DNA of 64,000 bases from Monarcha castaneiventris obscurior (taxonomy: Eukaryota > Chordata > Aves > Passeriformes > Monarchidae): positions 7,724,501 to 7,788,500 of the forward strand of contig JAMPIT010000484.1 in assembly GCA_026261815.1 (NCBI GenBank), read 5' to 3'. The notes beneath the pieces are model-generated. The model did not search any database and was not told the DNA's origin. It saw nothing but the letters and a program-made list of their open reading frames with translations. The translations under genes were made by a program, and so were the position numbers. Below are positions 48,916 through 60,791 of the stretch, one piece after another (within the stretch, counting starts at the first letter, position 1; each line of letters begins with the position of its first letter).

Positions 48916-51352
48916 CATCAAGCCCTGCATTGCTAGGACACAGTAAACAAGTCCTTGGCTGATACATTTGCTTATGACAATATTGGCAGTAATTTGATTT
49001 AAATTCCAGCAAAGTCAATTTTGAATTATAGCAGCCAGGGACACAAAGTAGTTGCTTTTCTTAGCTGTTAACCCCATAAAAGCTAAATACTTTTTTGAAC
49101 CTTAACGTTAGTCAAACACATTTCCCTGGTGGTGCAGCTTAAACCAGTGATCAGTATTAGTGAAGCATGATAAATACCTACTGCACTACATCCCCATCAG
49201 CTGAAGTCTGCACAGGTCTAGATGTGGAAACAGAAAGGTCATTCATTACTCTGTGTGAACAAACAGATGGCACATTTGTGATAAATAATAGCTATTACAG
49301 AGCTACAATACACACTGAGCCTTTCTGCTCCGTGGCTGTGCATGACTTCCCCTGTGTTACTCTTTAAATACAATTATTTAAAATTGGCTTCTGTGATAAA
49401 GACCCCCCCTACCTCTCTGGATTAAACCTATAAACCAAGTATGGATATATATGTGTGCGTGCGTGTATCTACCCACACACGTATTTTTAAAACCATTTGT
49501 TTGGTTATGGCAAGCAGAGCACAAAGTCGTTTGTCTCATCTACTAGAAAAGAAACAGGATCCAAGTGGCATATTTGCTTTTATTTTTACTTCTCTCATCA
49601 CTCACGATGTGGATCTCAGGATTGTAATAGAAACAGTAATTAGTCAGCCAGCCTCTGGTCAGGAAACTCCTAAGATGTCAGTTCTCACTGATTGCCTTAA
49701 AAATAATTTCAAACAAGCAAGCAACATCCACACGCAGTTTTCTTTCCCTCGCACCTCTTCCAGAAGGGCAGGTTGTGCCAGTACAGTTTTCACTGGCTAG
49801 TTGATCTTTGAAATAAGATGCAATTTCTTTTGAGTATGAAAGGCTTTACTGTTAGTCCAAATCTGGTAAGCAGGTGCTGAGTCATTCTGACATGGGGAAC
49901 GGACAGATCGTCCTAACTCTCACAATATGAGCAACTGCAAAAGCCATGTAAGACTAAGACTTCTCATCACACTGAGAAACATTCTACTTCCCAAGTGTTC
50001 CTAGCAAAATAAAGGGGCTTTCGAGACCTTGTTTGTGAAGTGAATCAGAGCCACAGAAAGTTAATATACTAAAATACATTCTCTACTTATCAATCTTTGT
50101 CCAGCATCAAGCACTGGGAAGCATCTGCAGTGCCATCTGCCTGCTCTCTCTTGCAGGGGCACAAAGAGAGAGACTCCCCTGTAATTATACCATTTTAATT
50201 TACAAATCCACCAGCTCTACTGTCTCTAAACACCTCATCTTGCTGAGCTTCTGCTATCTGTGCCACAATCTGAGCCTTCTGTGGCAAAGCAGGAGTCAAG
50301 GGGTTGGTGGGCAGTAACTTTTTTCAAACCATACTAAAAACCTGAAGGATTTTTAGAAGTGTTTGGGATAAAATTGTTTTCTCTCGCCAACATACCTAGA
50401 TGCATGTGTTCAGTGTCACAATACTGCTTACTTAAAGCAGCACTGAGTGTGATCCTACAGCCTCTGCTGGCTCCCAGCCCTGCACTGCTGTTTGCTTCCA
50501 GGAACAGTTTACCCTCCTCAGGAGGAGCAGCTCCAGCCATACACACACGGGAAATTAACTGGTCACCCCATGAATGCAAGGACATGAACGCTTGAGTGCA
50601 TGAATCTGATCACAGGAAGAGAGTCCAAGCAGCGATGTGCTCCCATATTCAGCCGGAAATTAACTCTCCTGCATTTCCATCCCAGCTCCCTGCTGAATAT
50701 GCATCAGCAATTAAGTTTTACAGAGGTGGGGAGGGAGGGGAAAAGTGTGAAAGTTCTGAACTTTCACCAAACTTGGACCATTAATCACAATCTGTAAATT
50801 CAGGTGAAGAGACCACAGAAGCAAATAATTCCCTGTAAATTTCAGTTCTTCATTTACATGGGAAACAGAAAACACAAGTTGTAACTCACAGCAACTGGAA
50901 TGCAAACTATCAAATTAGCCCAATAGAGTATGTCATTGTGCAGCTTCAGAAACAAACAACAGCCAGCCACGAAGCCTCCTGAAAGTCAGAGATATTCAAC
51001 TGAGCACACTATACAGTATGCTGGGATGAGTGTGGTGATTACAGGGAGTAATGACATGAATAGCAAAATGATACAGAGCATTTATTTCAACCATGGAAAT
51101 CAAGGAAGCCTGCAGCAATTTAAATTTCAGACTTTACAGCTAAAGGCAAAGCAAGCTCTATAAAAAAATTCCTAACACAAAGAAAACCAGAGCTGCTTAC
51201 TTTCTGAGAGGTTTATATTTTTCTACTTCTATGTGGAAATGATACAGAAATTTGAAAAACAATGTGCAACTGCAAAACCTTCTGATAGCTATATAAAACA
51301 TTTTCTATTTATATGTACAATATACATGTTAGAGATACTGCTACAGCATCTC

Positions 51353-51366
51353 TGTGTGTGTGTGTG
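51353..51366 (+). repeat. (TG)7 microsatellite
   Basis: Seven TG units, then imperfect TA/TG steps. Short and probably of low polymorphism. Confidence 0.9.
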
Positions 51367-54165
51367 TATGTACATGAGTGTACACAACTGGTTTGGTCTC
51401 ATAAATATGTTTAGGGGGTTTTTTTAAGCAAAGCACATGTTTTTGATGTGTAATCGATGGAAAGGCTTTCAAACACTTTTTTTCTCCCAGGTTCCCTTCT
51501 GCATCTTTCTGCAAATGGTGCTGTAACATGAGGTTCAAAGGAACAGGAAAATTCACCCAAAATATGGAGGCTTCCAGCTCCATATTCATCCCTGAAAGCT
51601 GGACCTTACTGCCAGAAAGGAAGTGATTGCAAGATCCAACTTTAAAGCCCCAGACTTTCAGGAGTCTGAGTGTCCATATCCAGTGTGTTTGTCCTGCACA
51701 AAGGGATGGCTGCATTGGGAACAGCTTCTGTGGCAGCTTCCCAGGCCAGGCAACAGCACAGATGCTGTCAACACTCTCCCTGCCTGCAATGGCAACAGCA
51801 GAATCAAACCACAAAACCCACCCAGTTGGGACCTCTAACCTGACACCTTTTCGCCAGCACGTTTCTTTGCTTTTCTGAAGTAATGTGGATGCACCATAGA
51901 GCATCCAGTCAGATAAACTGAAGGTCAAATGGAAAAGGTGGGTCCAGCTACACGAGGAGCTGTTGTTGCCAATGCAGCTATCCCTTTGCAAGGGTCAAAC
52001 CATACCAGCAAAAGAGTAGCTCCACTGACTTGAGATATAACGAGAGGGATCACAGTGACAAACTCATTACTTTCTACCCCAAAACAAACCCCCCAAACCA
52101 GTAGGCACTGGGTAGGTGAGGGGGAGGCACACTGAAAATTCTTCTCTTGAAACTCTGATTCCTTCAACAAGAACTAAATTTCAGGCAGCTTTGTTTTTCC
52201 ACAAGATCAGCCTCCCTAGTCCAGGTACTAGTAGCAAGATATTGCTCACTCCACTTCAGGTCCTCAGCTGAGAAACCTGGCTCTGCATCCACTGGAAAGA
52301 AAAGTCAAAACATGGCATTTTCTAGGACATACATATTACTGCAGCAAGAGCACAAATTATTTTTTGTTCTAGAAATGCCTCTCTCCTCCTGCCTTTCTTA
52401 AATCAAGCTGTACAAACATCAGGGGAAAAGCAACAAGCGCAGGGCCTAAATGATTTTAATGTGATTTGTCAGCCAGAAAAGGTTTTACCTGTCAGGAGAA
52501 TTGAAGATTCCAAAAGAAAAAAGAAAAAAAAAGACCATCAAATCTCCTTGACACCTGAAAGCTACAGACAAGTTAAACAAAACAAAACCAAAAAACTTCT
52601 GAAGTGTGAAAAACTCCTCCTCATTATTTAAGAGAAACAAATCTCTGGAGCCAGCCCTAATGGCACTCAGACAATTCAGAGCAGCTTTCAGGGTCTCTCA
52701 CCTGGACTGTCTCCATTCTTGTAAATGCCTGATTTATATTTCTTGTCTGATTGGATCCTGGAAAGATTCCTTGGAGGCTACAAAGGATCTTCCTTTCACC
52801 TGCTTAAAAAAATTGTTTGCGGAAGTAATGAGGTGCTGTTCTGAGAGTTTCCTTTCGCAAAGCTCTCAGAGGTGCAGTTTAGGGGTCAGAGCTGCAGCCC
52901 TGATCCACACTCTGCAATCACACTGATTGCAGTAACTGCAGTAACCTGAAGCAGTAAGATGCAGGCAGCATCCTGGACCTCAGGGTAGGGCTCTCATTTA
53001 CATCAAGATCATTTCAAACCACTCCCAAAGGGCAAAGAGCAGTGCAAATGGCTTCTGTGGGAGCAAATTACATGTGTACAAAAGACCAAACAATGCCAAC
53101 AGCACACACAGAAAGTAAAACACTTATGCAGAATTTGAAATTACTTTAACCTGTACCTTGCCTGAAATTCCTCATAACAGGCCTCTTTTTTTCCCCCAAA
53201 GTAACTGCAGACATTCTCCTGCACAAACCCTTCTTTAATGCATGTATTTACTTGGTTTTCAGATCTTTGCTGAAAGAGGGAAGTTGAAACACCCATAAAA
53301 ATTTTGATGATTTTCTGGATCAAAAGAATAGTGTACTAGAAAACTTCAGTTCAATCATCTTTCGGGATATTGCTGGGCAGCACAGCCAGAGGATGTTTAT
53401 AGGCTCCAAAATACTAATTTCATACCCAATTTCTACACACTCTTGCAAAGTTTCTGAGCTTTCACACTTCTTTTACAAGTCTATATTTTCAAGAGCTTGA
53501 ACATATTGGTCACGTTCTGTTTTAAAATAAACTGTCAGACATGAATCCTAATCAAATTACATTTACTCATTTAACTCAGTTTTTAGTTCTCTACATAGGC
53601 AAAGCTGAGAGGACTGATCCCTTTGTGCCCCAATGCAGAGAAATCCTTCCAAATATGTGTTTTGACTTAGCAGCCCCCTTAGTTCAATGGAATTTACAAT
53701 CACCATAAATACTCATTTATTCACACCATTGAAGGTGAGCCAATTTATCCACTTGACAAGCCATGGCCAGAATGCCCAGGTGAGGCTCAGATAATACACT
53801 GGAATGAGGTTCTGGGCTATTACTCTGATCTGAATGACACAGTTACAGCAACACTAGCATAGAGTGGAGAAGCTAACAGAGAGAAAAAAATCCTGGGTGA
53901 TGGTGCATGGCATGAAATTTAAGTGGGTTAGGTTTGCTTATTCCCAAATCCTTTCATTCAACAATCAAAACCTGGAAGAAAAAAGCTTTTTTGTTTGCCA
54001 TTAGTGGGGCTGGTTTGTTTTAGGAGTAAAATAAATTACACTGAAGAACAGTGCTGGACCACAAGTTGGCATAACACCAGCTTTTAATGGTACTCTGAAT
54101 GGCTTACACACTTTCCTTTCAGCCCAAGTCTCTTGATACTCCTTTGGAGTTGGGAGTTTGTTCGC

Positions 54166-54177
54166 TTTTTTTTTTTT
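54166..54177 (+). repeat. T12 homopolymer
   Basis: Twelve T followed within a few bases by AAAGAAAAAAGAAAAG, giving a weak T/A inverted arrangement. Confidence 0.9.
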
Positions 54178-54354
54178 CCAAAGAAAAAAGAAAAGAGGCC
54201 TGAGGATTTAAAAAGTTTGCTATCTGAGTCATCTCTACATGATTTGGGTGAGTGAGTCTTTCATTTCTAGTCCTTTTTAGAAATAAAAACTACCTAACAG
54301 AACCTTGTTGAATCTGGAGTGGAATTTGCTGTTTGATGAAGTAAGGTGCACAAG

Positions 54355-54655
54355 GTATGGTCTACTGGTTAAAGCATGAGCCAGGGAGACAGGACTGCAC
54401 CACTCAATTCCCAGCCTTGCCAATGACTCTCTAAACCTGATTCTACAAAGCAGTTGCAAATGCTCAAACTGTGGATAAAAATTATTGCACCGCCTGAAGA
54501 ACCTCACCGGCTCCAAGCCTGGAAGTTTTGCATTTGATTTAACTTCTCTGTACCTTGGCCTGTGGTGTATGCAGTAATTCATTTAATCTGTAATATGTTT
54601 TGAGATCCCTGAATAAATATGCAATCCCTGTAAATATTAATACTTTATTATTAAG
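54355..54655 (+). mobile_element. Ancient MIR-like tRNA-derived SINE
   Basis: The left end reads like a tRNA-derived promoter head: 'ggtctactggttaaagcatg' in the A-box position, then 'ggagacaggactgcaccac' and 'caattcccagccttgccaat' in the position of the B box and the MIR 'cccagctctgccactgact' core. Farther right, 'atttaacttctctgtacctt' matches the 'acttcacctctctgtgcctc' block, and the 3' end 'tttgagatccctgaataaa' then 'tactttattatta' matches the 'gctttgagatc...tattattatta' tail of MIR-class elements in turtles and crocodilians. Compared with that layout there appears to be about 100 bp of extra or highly diverged DNA between the two halves (about 54435-54535). This is a very old, decayed copy. 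Assignment to MIR rather than another amniote core-SINE is from memory of the consensus and would need an alignment. Confidence 0.72.
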
Positions 54656-55139
54656 TAAGTACTGCTTCCTCATAATTGACTAGTAAGTTCTGAAATATCT
54701 GTTGCTGGCATCGGTGAGGAAAGTTTTAAATTTATACGAAAACCTGTTAGCAGGTTCAAAAGGTATGAAAAATCCACTGCTTTGCTCCTTTTAGAGCAAA
54801 TTTTACTATACTGGTGCAAACCCCTGAAACAGCCATTTTCCATGCTGCACTTTTTCTCAAACACTTCCAAACCTAATTTTAAAAACCCAAGACACAGGAA
54901 CAGTTCTGGCCCTACAGACCGCTGACAAGTCTGATGAACAGCCAAATCTGTCCTTGCTCTGTCCAACACTCCATGATGTCCCAGGAATTACAGGGCAGAT
55001 GAAACACACTGACAGTGTCTTTCATTCCCCTCGCTTCGCGCAGATTTCCAGAGCAGCACAACACAGTGGAGCAGCAGCTGGAGGGTTGCTGGACACATAA
55101 CTGCACTTCATAAAATAGCATCTGACCTCCTGCACTCCT

Positions 55140-55320
55140 CGCGCTAGAACAGTCTTAATGAGCTGTAGCCTGGGAATGGCTGGAGATTCCTAAAATAGTC
55201 AATTAATGAAGACTGACTGACATGCACCAACCCGTGACAGCAAGGGGAGCAATGGATGTGGCAGCCAGCTTGGGATTAATGCAGCACACATGGCCAGGGC
55301 TGCTGCCAAAGCTCCAATGC
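55140..55320. promoter_or_regulatory. Candidate conserved noncoding element
   Basis: A repeat-free block with 'cagtcttaatgagctgtag', 'agtcaattaatgaagac', 'accaacccgtgacagcaag' and 'cttgggattaatgcagc'. The last is a TAATCC/GGATTA-type bicoid-class homeodomain core. No covering open frame. Texture-based inference. Confidence 0.27.
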
Positions 55321-55372
55321 TCTTCCTGAGCTATAAGGCCTCCATAAAACTACAACAAACAAACATGAACTG

Positions 55373-55389
55373 CCCCCCTCCCCCCCCCC
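55373..55389 (-). repeat. C-run, potential minus-strand G-quadruplex
   Basis: Six C, one T, then ten C. On the minus strand this is G10-A-G6, long enough to supply four three-G blocks. The exact run length is prone to sequencing error. Confidence 0.8.
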
Positions 55390-56418
55390 AAAGTTTATTT
55401 CCAAAGATACTTTTGTGACATTAACAGTTCATGTCTAATGACTCAGTGGGTACAATGAAATCACTTACAGCATCCATGTGTTTACATAACAGCCACTCTC
55501 AAAGCATGTTTATTGCCAGAGGTAACCAAGAACCTTTATCTCAGTATCTTTTACAAGAGGCAATGGATTTAAACAGTATCAGCGTGATCCTTAACCATAA
55601 ACGCAAAAGTAAATAAATAAATGAAAATATTTTACAAAAAATAAAAATCAAGGGTCAGGCAGACATATGCTGATCAAAACTTCCCACTAAGATTATTACA
55701 ATAAAAGACATGATAGTGCCTAAAAAGAAATACATAATTTCAAAGCACTGCAGCTGCAAAGTATGTTAGTTACAGGCCCAGCAGATGAGAGAAAAAGGTC
55801 TCTGTTATTAATCAGAATTCATATTTAAGAAACAGTCGTTGTTAAGTAACTCCCTTGAATCCTAATCACAACTAGGAGGGTACCAATTATTCTGACTCTG
55901 TCACTATTCATTAATATCACGCTGAAATCTTATTTGTTTCTACAAGCTGCGGTGGGAGATGAAGGAAATCAACTTTGAGGGGGTTGCTCTCCTTTTTTTT
56001 GAAGTGCATCTGTACCTGAACCAGCTGAACCCACAGAGATCAGGCAGTCAGGAAACAAACAAGAATTCACATTTGACTAATTGGAAGGTCAGGTAAACAA
56101 AGCTCCATTATCATAACAAGAAGATATGTTCTTCCTTGCAGTCTTGCGATTAGTTTTATGCATCTCTTGCCCTGACAACAAATGAAAGCTCTGCTGAAAT
56201 GAAATATTATTATTCCATTCCCTACATATTACTTTCTGAAAGGCTTTGCCTCCTCCAAGATTGACCTAATGCTTAATTAAAGCTACACAGAGAAGCAGAG
56301 AAAGATCTAAAGCTCCAAGCCAGCAATGACTAGAAACTGTTGGACCTGATTTTCTGTATAATGATATTCTCTTATCAGCACAAGCAAAACAACAACAAAC
56401 GTGAGCTGTAATAATGGT

Positions 56419-56440
56419 CAAAATGTGTTAACACATTTTG
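56419..56440. repeat. Perfect 22-bp palindrome
   Basis: The left arm CAAAATGTGTT is followed directly by its exact reverse complement AACACATTTTG, with no spacer and a GTTAAC centre. It is the longest spacer-free perfect palindrome I noticed in the window. It could bind a dimeric factor or extrude a small cruciform. Chance remains possible in 64 kb of AT-rich DNA, though unlikely for a specific site. Confidence 0.95.
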
Positions 56441-58338
56441 GGGAAGGTTTTTTAGCTTTGCTTTTAAGCCTCTGCCATTTTGGAAAGTAACCAAAGTATA
56501 ATTCTGCTTCCCTTGGTTGACAAAGCCTGCTATACCTTTAATTATCATCTGTGACTGTATGCCACCTTTTCAGTAAGAATAAGGAATTAAAATTTGATTT
56601 TCTAGAGAAAGAACCCCTTCTCCTTACTGACAAACAGTATAATTTTTTTTAATAAATATATATAGCATGATTAGCTGAGATCATGTGTATGGCATTTCCA
56701 GAATAAAACTAATCAGTGTTACACGCACTCCATCACTACTCTATTTGCATTTTCTCCTGGATGGCTTCCAAAGAAAGACGAAAATCTGCTTAGAAAGAGG
56801 CAAAATGCCCTGAATGTCTACCCCTGAGTAGGGCATCTAGCAGAAAACTACACAGCCAGATCCTGCTCGACCTGACTATTTTCACTGGATCATCAGTGGA
56901 CATCATGACCTGCAGAGCACACGCAGTGATGGCAGGTGCAGCCAGACTCCTGCAGCCATGGAGGCAGAAATAGAGCAGACTGACAGCTCACCCCAGCCTT
57001 CAGTTCACACAGCACTGACCCTCTCTCCCTCCTGGGGCTGCATTCATGGAAGAGTTCACCAAGAGCATTACACAGTGGAGCTTCCCCACAAGATTTGGTC
57101 TGAGGGCACCGTGTGCAGGACAGCAGCCACAGCCACACACTGACCACTTTAGAAGAGATGCAGACTTTTGGTAACTCCTCTTCAAGCCTGTAACAGTCAA
57201 ATGAAACTTCAGAAGGTAATGCCTCCCACATTTTGGAAATTCAGTTGCCATATATGTGCCTGCATCTGGGATCTTATGGTTAGAGGAGGATCTTACCAAC
57301 TTCCAGCCAGAAAATGGGCAGGGGAAAGAAAAGTCAATCCTTCCAGGTTTCACAGAAAAGCTAAATAAATGCCACCCAAAAAGAATTATGGAACAATCCA
57401 AAGGATTATTTTTCTTCCTTCTTCTCAATAGTGTGGGTTTTAATACCAATCTCCTGACAGACTGGGCTTTTCAAGGATTAGGGCTGAGAGAGCTGCCTGA
57501 ATCTGAATACTTCCAGCCTCACTGGAGAGATGAGCAAGATACCAGAAAGAGGAGGGAAAGTTTTCAGGCATCTCACACCTTCATTATGGGATTATCAGGT
57601 CTGCAAAGATCCCTCTATTTCCATGAGTACCTAAGGGAACAGACAGACTAAGGACAGGGCAGGAGATTCCAGTGCTATCTAAATTGTCTCAGAAGAGGAG
57701 AACACAAGAGACTTCGTCCCAAGCAGCAGTGAAGGTCGCTTAGGAAAGAGAGTGAGGGCTCATTGTGCCTCTACTTCGATTGGCCCTCCAGAAGACTACT
57801 ACAAAGTGAGCATCTTTGAGGGCAGAATTCCAAGGTTTAGGGAAAAATACTCATCTGCAGGCCCATCACAGATGGGAAAGGGACAAAGTTCAGTGCTTCA
57901 GCCATGTCCTGACAAACAACATTTCCTCCTACAAGCAATGACAAGCAGTCGTCAAGTAACAAATATGTCATGAGTATCAAATGTCAGATTCAAAGGGTGT
58001 GAAACAACGCTGACATCAGCTTTAAGTACGAAGCTCCCTAAGGTGTGTTCGGGGGGCGATCCTGTAAGCATTATTTGCTGAATTTTGAACAAACAAAATG
58101 CTGTGGGAAGCTTTAGAGGGTGCACAGAATGCAACTTGTACATGCAAAACCGTTCTCACTGAACAGCAACTACATTTTTGCATAACACAGAAGGCAGGAT
58201 TCAAAATCAAGCTCATACAAAGTGAACCTTTGTGATTTAAACATTAAGTGCCATTCCTCTTTGTCAAAAGAGGCAGAACAAAGTAAAATTTATTAACCTA
58301 CCTCTGTCATGAGCTTTGCTATTGCAGCTCATCACTGT

Positions 58339-58402
58339 GAGCTTTTCCACAGAAAAGCTGTGAGGTTTTCTCTCAAAAAAATCTGGGAGCTTTTCCACAG
58401 AA
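58339..58402 (+). repeat. Spaced 16-bp direct repeat
   Basis: The 16-bp word 'gagcttttccacagaa' occurs at 58339-58354 and again at 58387-58402, exactly 48 bp apart. Between them 'aagctgtgaggttttctctc' shows partial inverted similarity. No mobile element is seen between the copies, and the 32-bp spacer is too short for one, so a local duplication is likeliest. Confidence 0.88.
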
Positions 58403-60529
58403 CCAAACTGCTAAAGAGAAGTGGACAGGAGACTTCAAAAGCTTTTTCCCTGCTCAAGTTTCAACTCTGTCTGAAATATAGTTATCTTGACCAGAGAAGA
58501 AGGAAAGGTCTGATGTAACTGCTTTCTCACTAGTGGCAAAAATATTTGAAAAAAGAGCTTTAAAGAAGATGCTGAACATGGCTGGACTTAGGGTTTTCCA
58601 ACATCCTCAAGTTTATAAATAACAAGGTACATATTGAGCTGCTATAACCAAGAGGGTCTCCTGACAACTGCAGGGAGCTTAAACACATCAAGCTCCAGAC
58701 TAGTTAAACAAAAATACAGTTTATCTGAGAAACTTAGTACTTGGCAGCTAAACAGAAAAAGCATCCTCACACCATTTTTGAGGTAGACAGGAAAGGGTAT
58801 AGCTCAGAGGGGGAGGACCACACACTGCATATATTATAATACATGAATCATGATCCAAAAATACAAAAAGAGTTGAATTCTTCCTAATTTTAAGACACCG
58901 ATGATCTTTAAAAAAACTTCTTTCATGACTACAATGACCCTGAAGACTCAGCATGATATAATCCTTTATGTGTATCAACCTTTGTATTACTTTTTCTCCT
59001 CTTAACAGATTGTTGAATTCCTTATTTCCAGATATTATGCTAAATTATTCTTTTAATTCCTTGAGACACTTTTATTTTGATCTTCAGTGCAAAGCAAAGT
59101 CAATATTTGTATTGCATTAGAAGTGGTACAAACGCACACTAATGAAGAAGCTAAAAAGAGGTAACCAAAATTAAAACTTAATCTGCACAAAGGATGCTCT
59201 CTAACACATAATTACTTATATCCACGGACCCTGCCCTGTTCATCAAGCTAAGCATAGCTGTGCTGATCCCACTGAATTCCACTGCATCCCTTTGCCACAG
59301 TTCAGCAGTGAATCATAAACATAGCTTATATGCATCCCAAAAAGGCCAGTTACCTGACTTCCTACAAGCCTCACTCATGGGAAGGGTTCTGCCATGGCAC
59401 TAAAGATCTGTCACCTACATGAGGTACACAGAGCTAAGAGATGCCTCCAGTTTACACAGGCCCCTGGCTGTGACAGCAGAGCCCTTTGGCATTCAGAACA
59501 GTCTCAAAGCAGCAGGAAATTTTATTCACATAATTCTCAGGCCAAAAGTATGTCAGATGCTGCCTAAAAACTAACAATCTGGATTTGCACATCTCCCTTC
59601 CTCCAGGAACCAGCCACCACATTTTCTAAACAATCCAACAGTCCACTTTAATATTCAATCCAATATGCATAACATAATTAAATTCCCAATCTACCCTCTG
59701 GGGTGTCTAAGCTCATCTACTGAATCTACTGCAATGATTTACAAACAAGACGTACTGAATGCAGAAAGGCTACTAACAGAGTCGTTCTGGCAAGTGTTTT
59801 TTCCTGAAGATAAGGAGGTTGAGACCCCAGTTTCCACCTCTTCTCTGTCATCCTCGAGCACTGCCTCCAAAAGATGCAGGGTACTGTCTAGATAGATAAT
59901 ACATCAATCTAATAAGCAGCAATGACAAATACTAACTTGTTTTATTACCAAATTAATATGCACATTTGTGCAGCTTAGCACATGTCCTGTCACCATGTCA
60001 AAGCTATTTCTGTCAAGCTCAAAATAGTCAGAGCAGAGGCTCCACTGGTCAGAAGAACATAAGGGAGAGAGACAACCAGCCACAACAGCCAGACTCCCCT
60101 ATTACCACTGAACTTAATGAAGTTAATGTCAGGAATAAAGAAAATGGATTCAGATTAGCTATGTCTCGTTTTTCAAACGTGTGCACATGCATAATGCTCT
60201 CCACACAACTGACACCAGCAAGTTGTACAGACACTTGAGCAACTCCAGGATCAAGCTCTTAGTTAGCAACCTGACAAGATGAGATTTTATGTACTAATTT
60301 TCAACATTTCCCCATTCGTTCCACTTCTCTTCTGCAAGCTACAAAATTTAATGAACAGAAGTATCTCTTCTTTCACTCTGAAACTCATCACTACAATGAC
60401 CTGTTATAAGCAGTGAGATTCTTCAAACAGCTAAAACTGCCTTTTTTCAAGGGGTTGGCAGGTTTTGATTTCTGAAATCAAACAATTAGGTTTCTACCAG
60501 AAGTTCTCTGCATGCAGGAAGGCAGCCAG

Positions 60530-60690
60530 CAGGTCGTTTAATTATTTATCTGCCAGAGGTCTTTTAAGGTGACTCTTGAAATATCTGAGCATCTCCATTT
60601 GAGAAAGAATTGATTAAGACAAAGTCATTAACAAGTGAATGTGTAGCTGCAGGAGGAACTTTGGCAGGTCTGTAATGCACACGCAGGCAC
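60530..60690. promoter_or_regulatory. Candidate conserved noncoding element
   Basis: A repeat-free block containing 'ggtcgtttaattatttatc' (homeodomain core), 'gaattgattaagacaaagtc' (with ACAAAG, a SOX/TCF-like core) and 'gtcattaacaagtgaatg'. No covering open frame. Inference from motif texture only. Confidence 0.25.
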
Positions 60691-60772
60691 TCAAAAGAGC
60701 TCTACAGAGTATTTTAAAAGAAGAAAACAAATCTATTCTTTAAAGTATTAGACATCTAAAATATAATAAAGT

Positions 60773-60791
60773 GGGGGGCTGGGGGGAAGGG
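60773..60791 (+). repeat. G-rich tract, potential G-quadruplex
   Basis: Runs of six, six and three G separated by CT and AA. The two six-G runs can each supply two three-G blocks, so an intramolecular quadruplex is possible on the plus strand. Confidence 0.8.

Larger units (their letters stand above)
44561..54354. other. Unique noncoding stretch
   Basis: No supported gene. It includes a hairpin (44848-44864), low-complexity A/C DNA (45988-46030), an 18-bp duplication (46203-46238), a C-rich tract (48651-48698), an A17 run (48899-48915), a TG repeat (51353-51366) and a T12 run (54166-54177). A 216-codon minus-strand open frame at 51341-51991 is discussed as a finding and not called as a gene. 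Slightly GC-rich patches lie at 45380-45720 and 47680-48260. Confidence 0.68.

Noticed and set aside
57000..57651. Overlapping 149-codon (minus) and 131-codon (plus) open frames
   Set aside because: Neither resembles a known protein. The plus frame starts at GTG and from its first good ATG has only about 88 codons. No splice or promoter context supports either.
58793..58865. tRNA-like A-box (TAGCTCAGAGGGGGAGG)
   Set aside because: The D-arm resembles a tRNA, but the anticodon and T arms do not fold and there is no proper B box. Probably chance, or at most a decayed SINE head.
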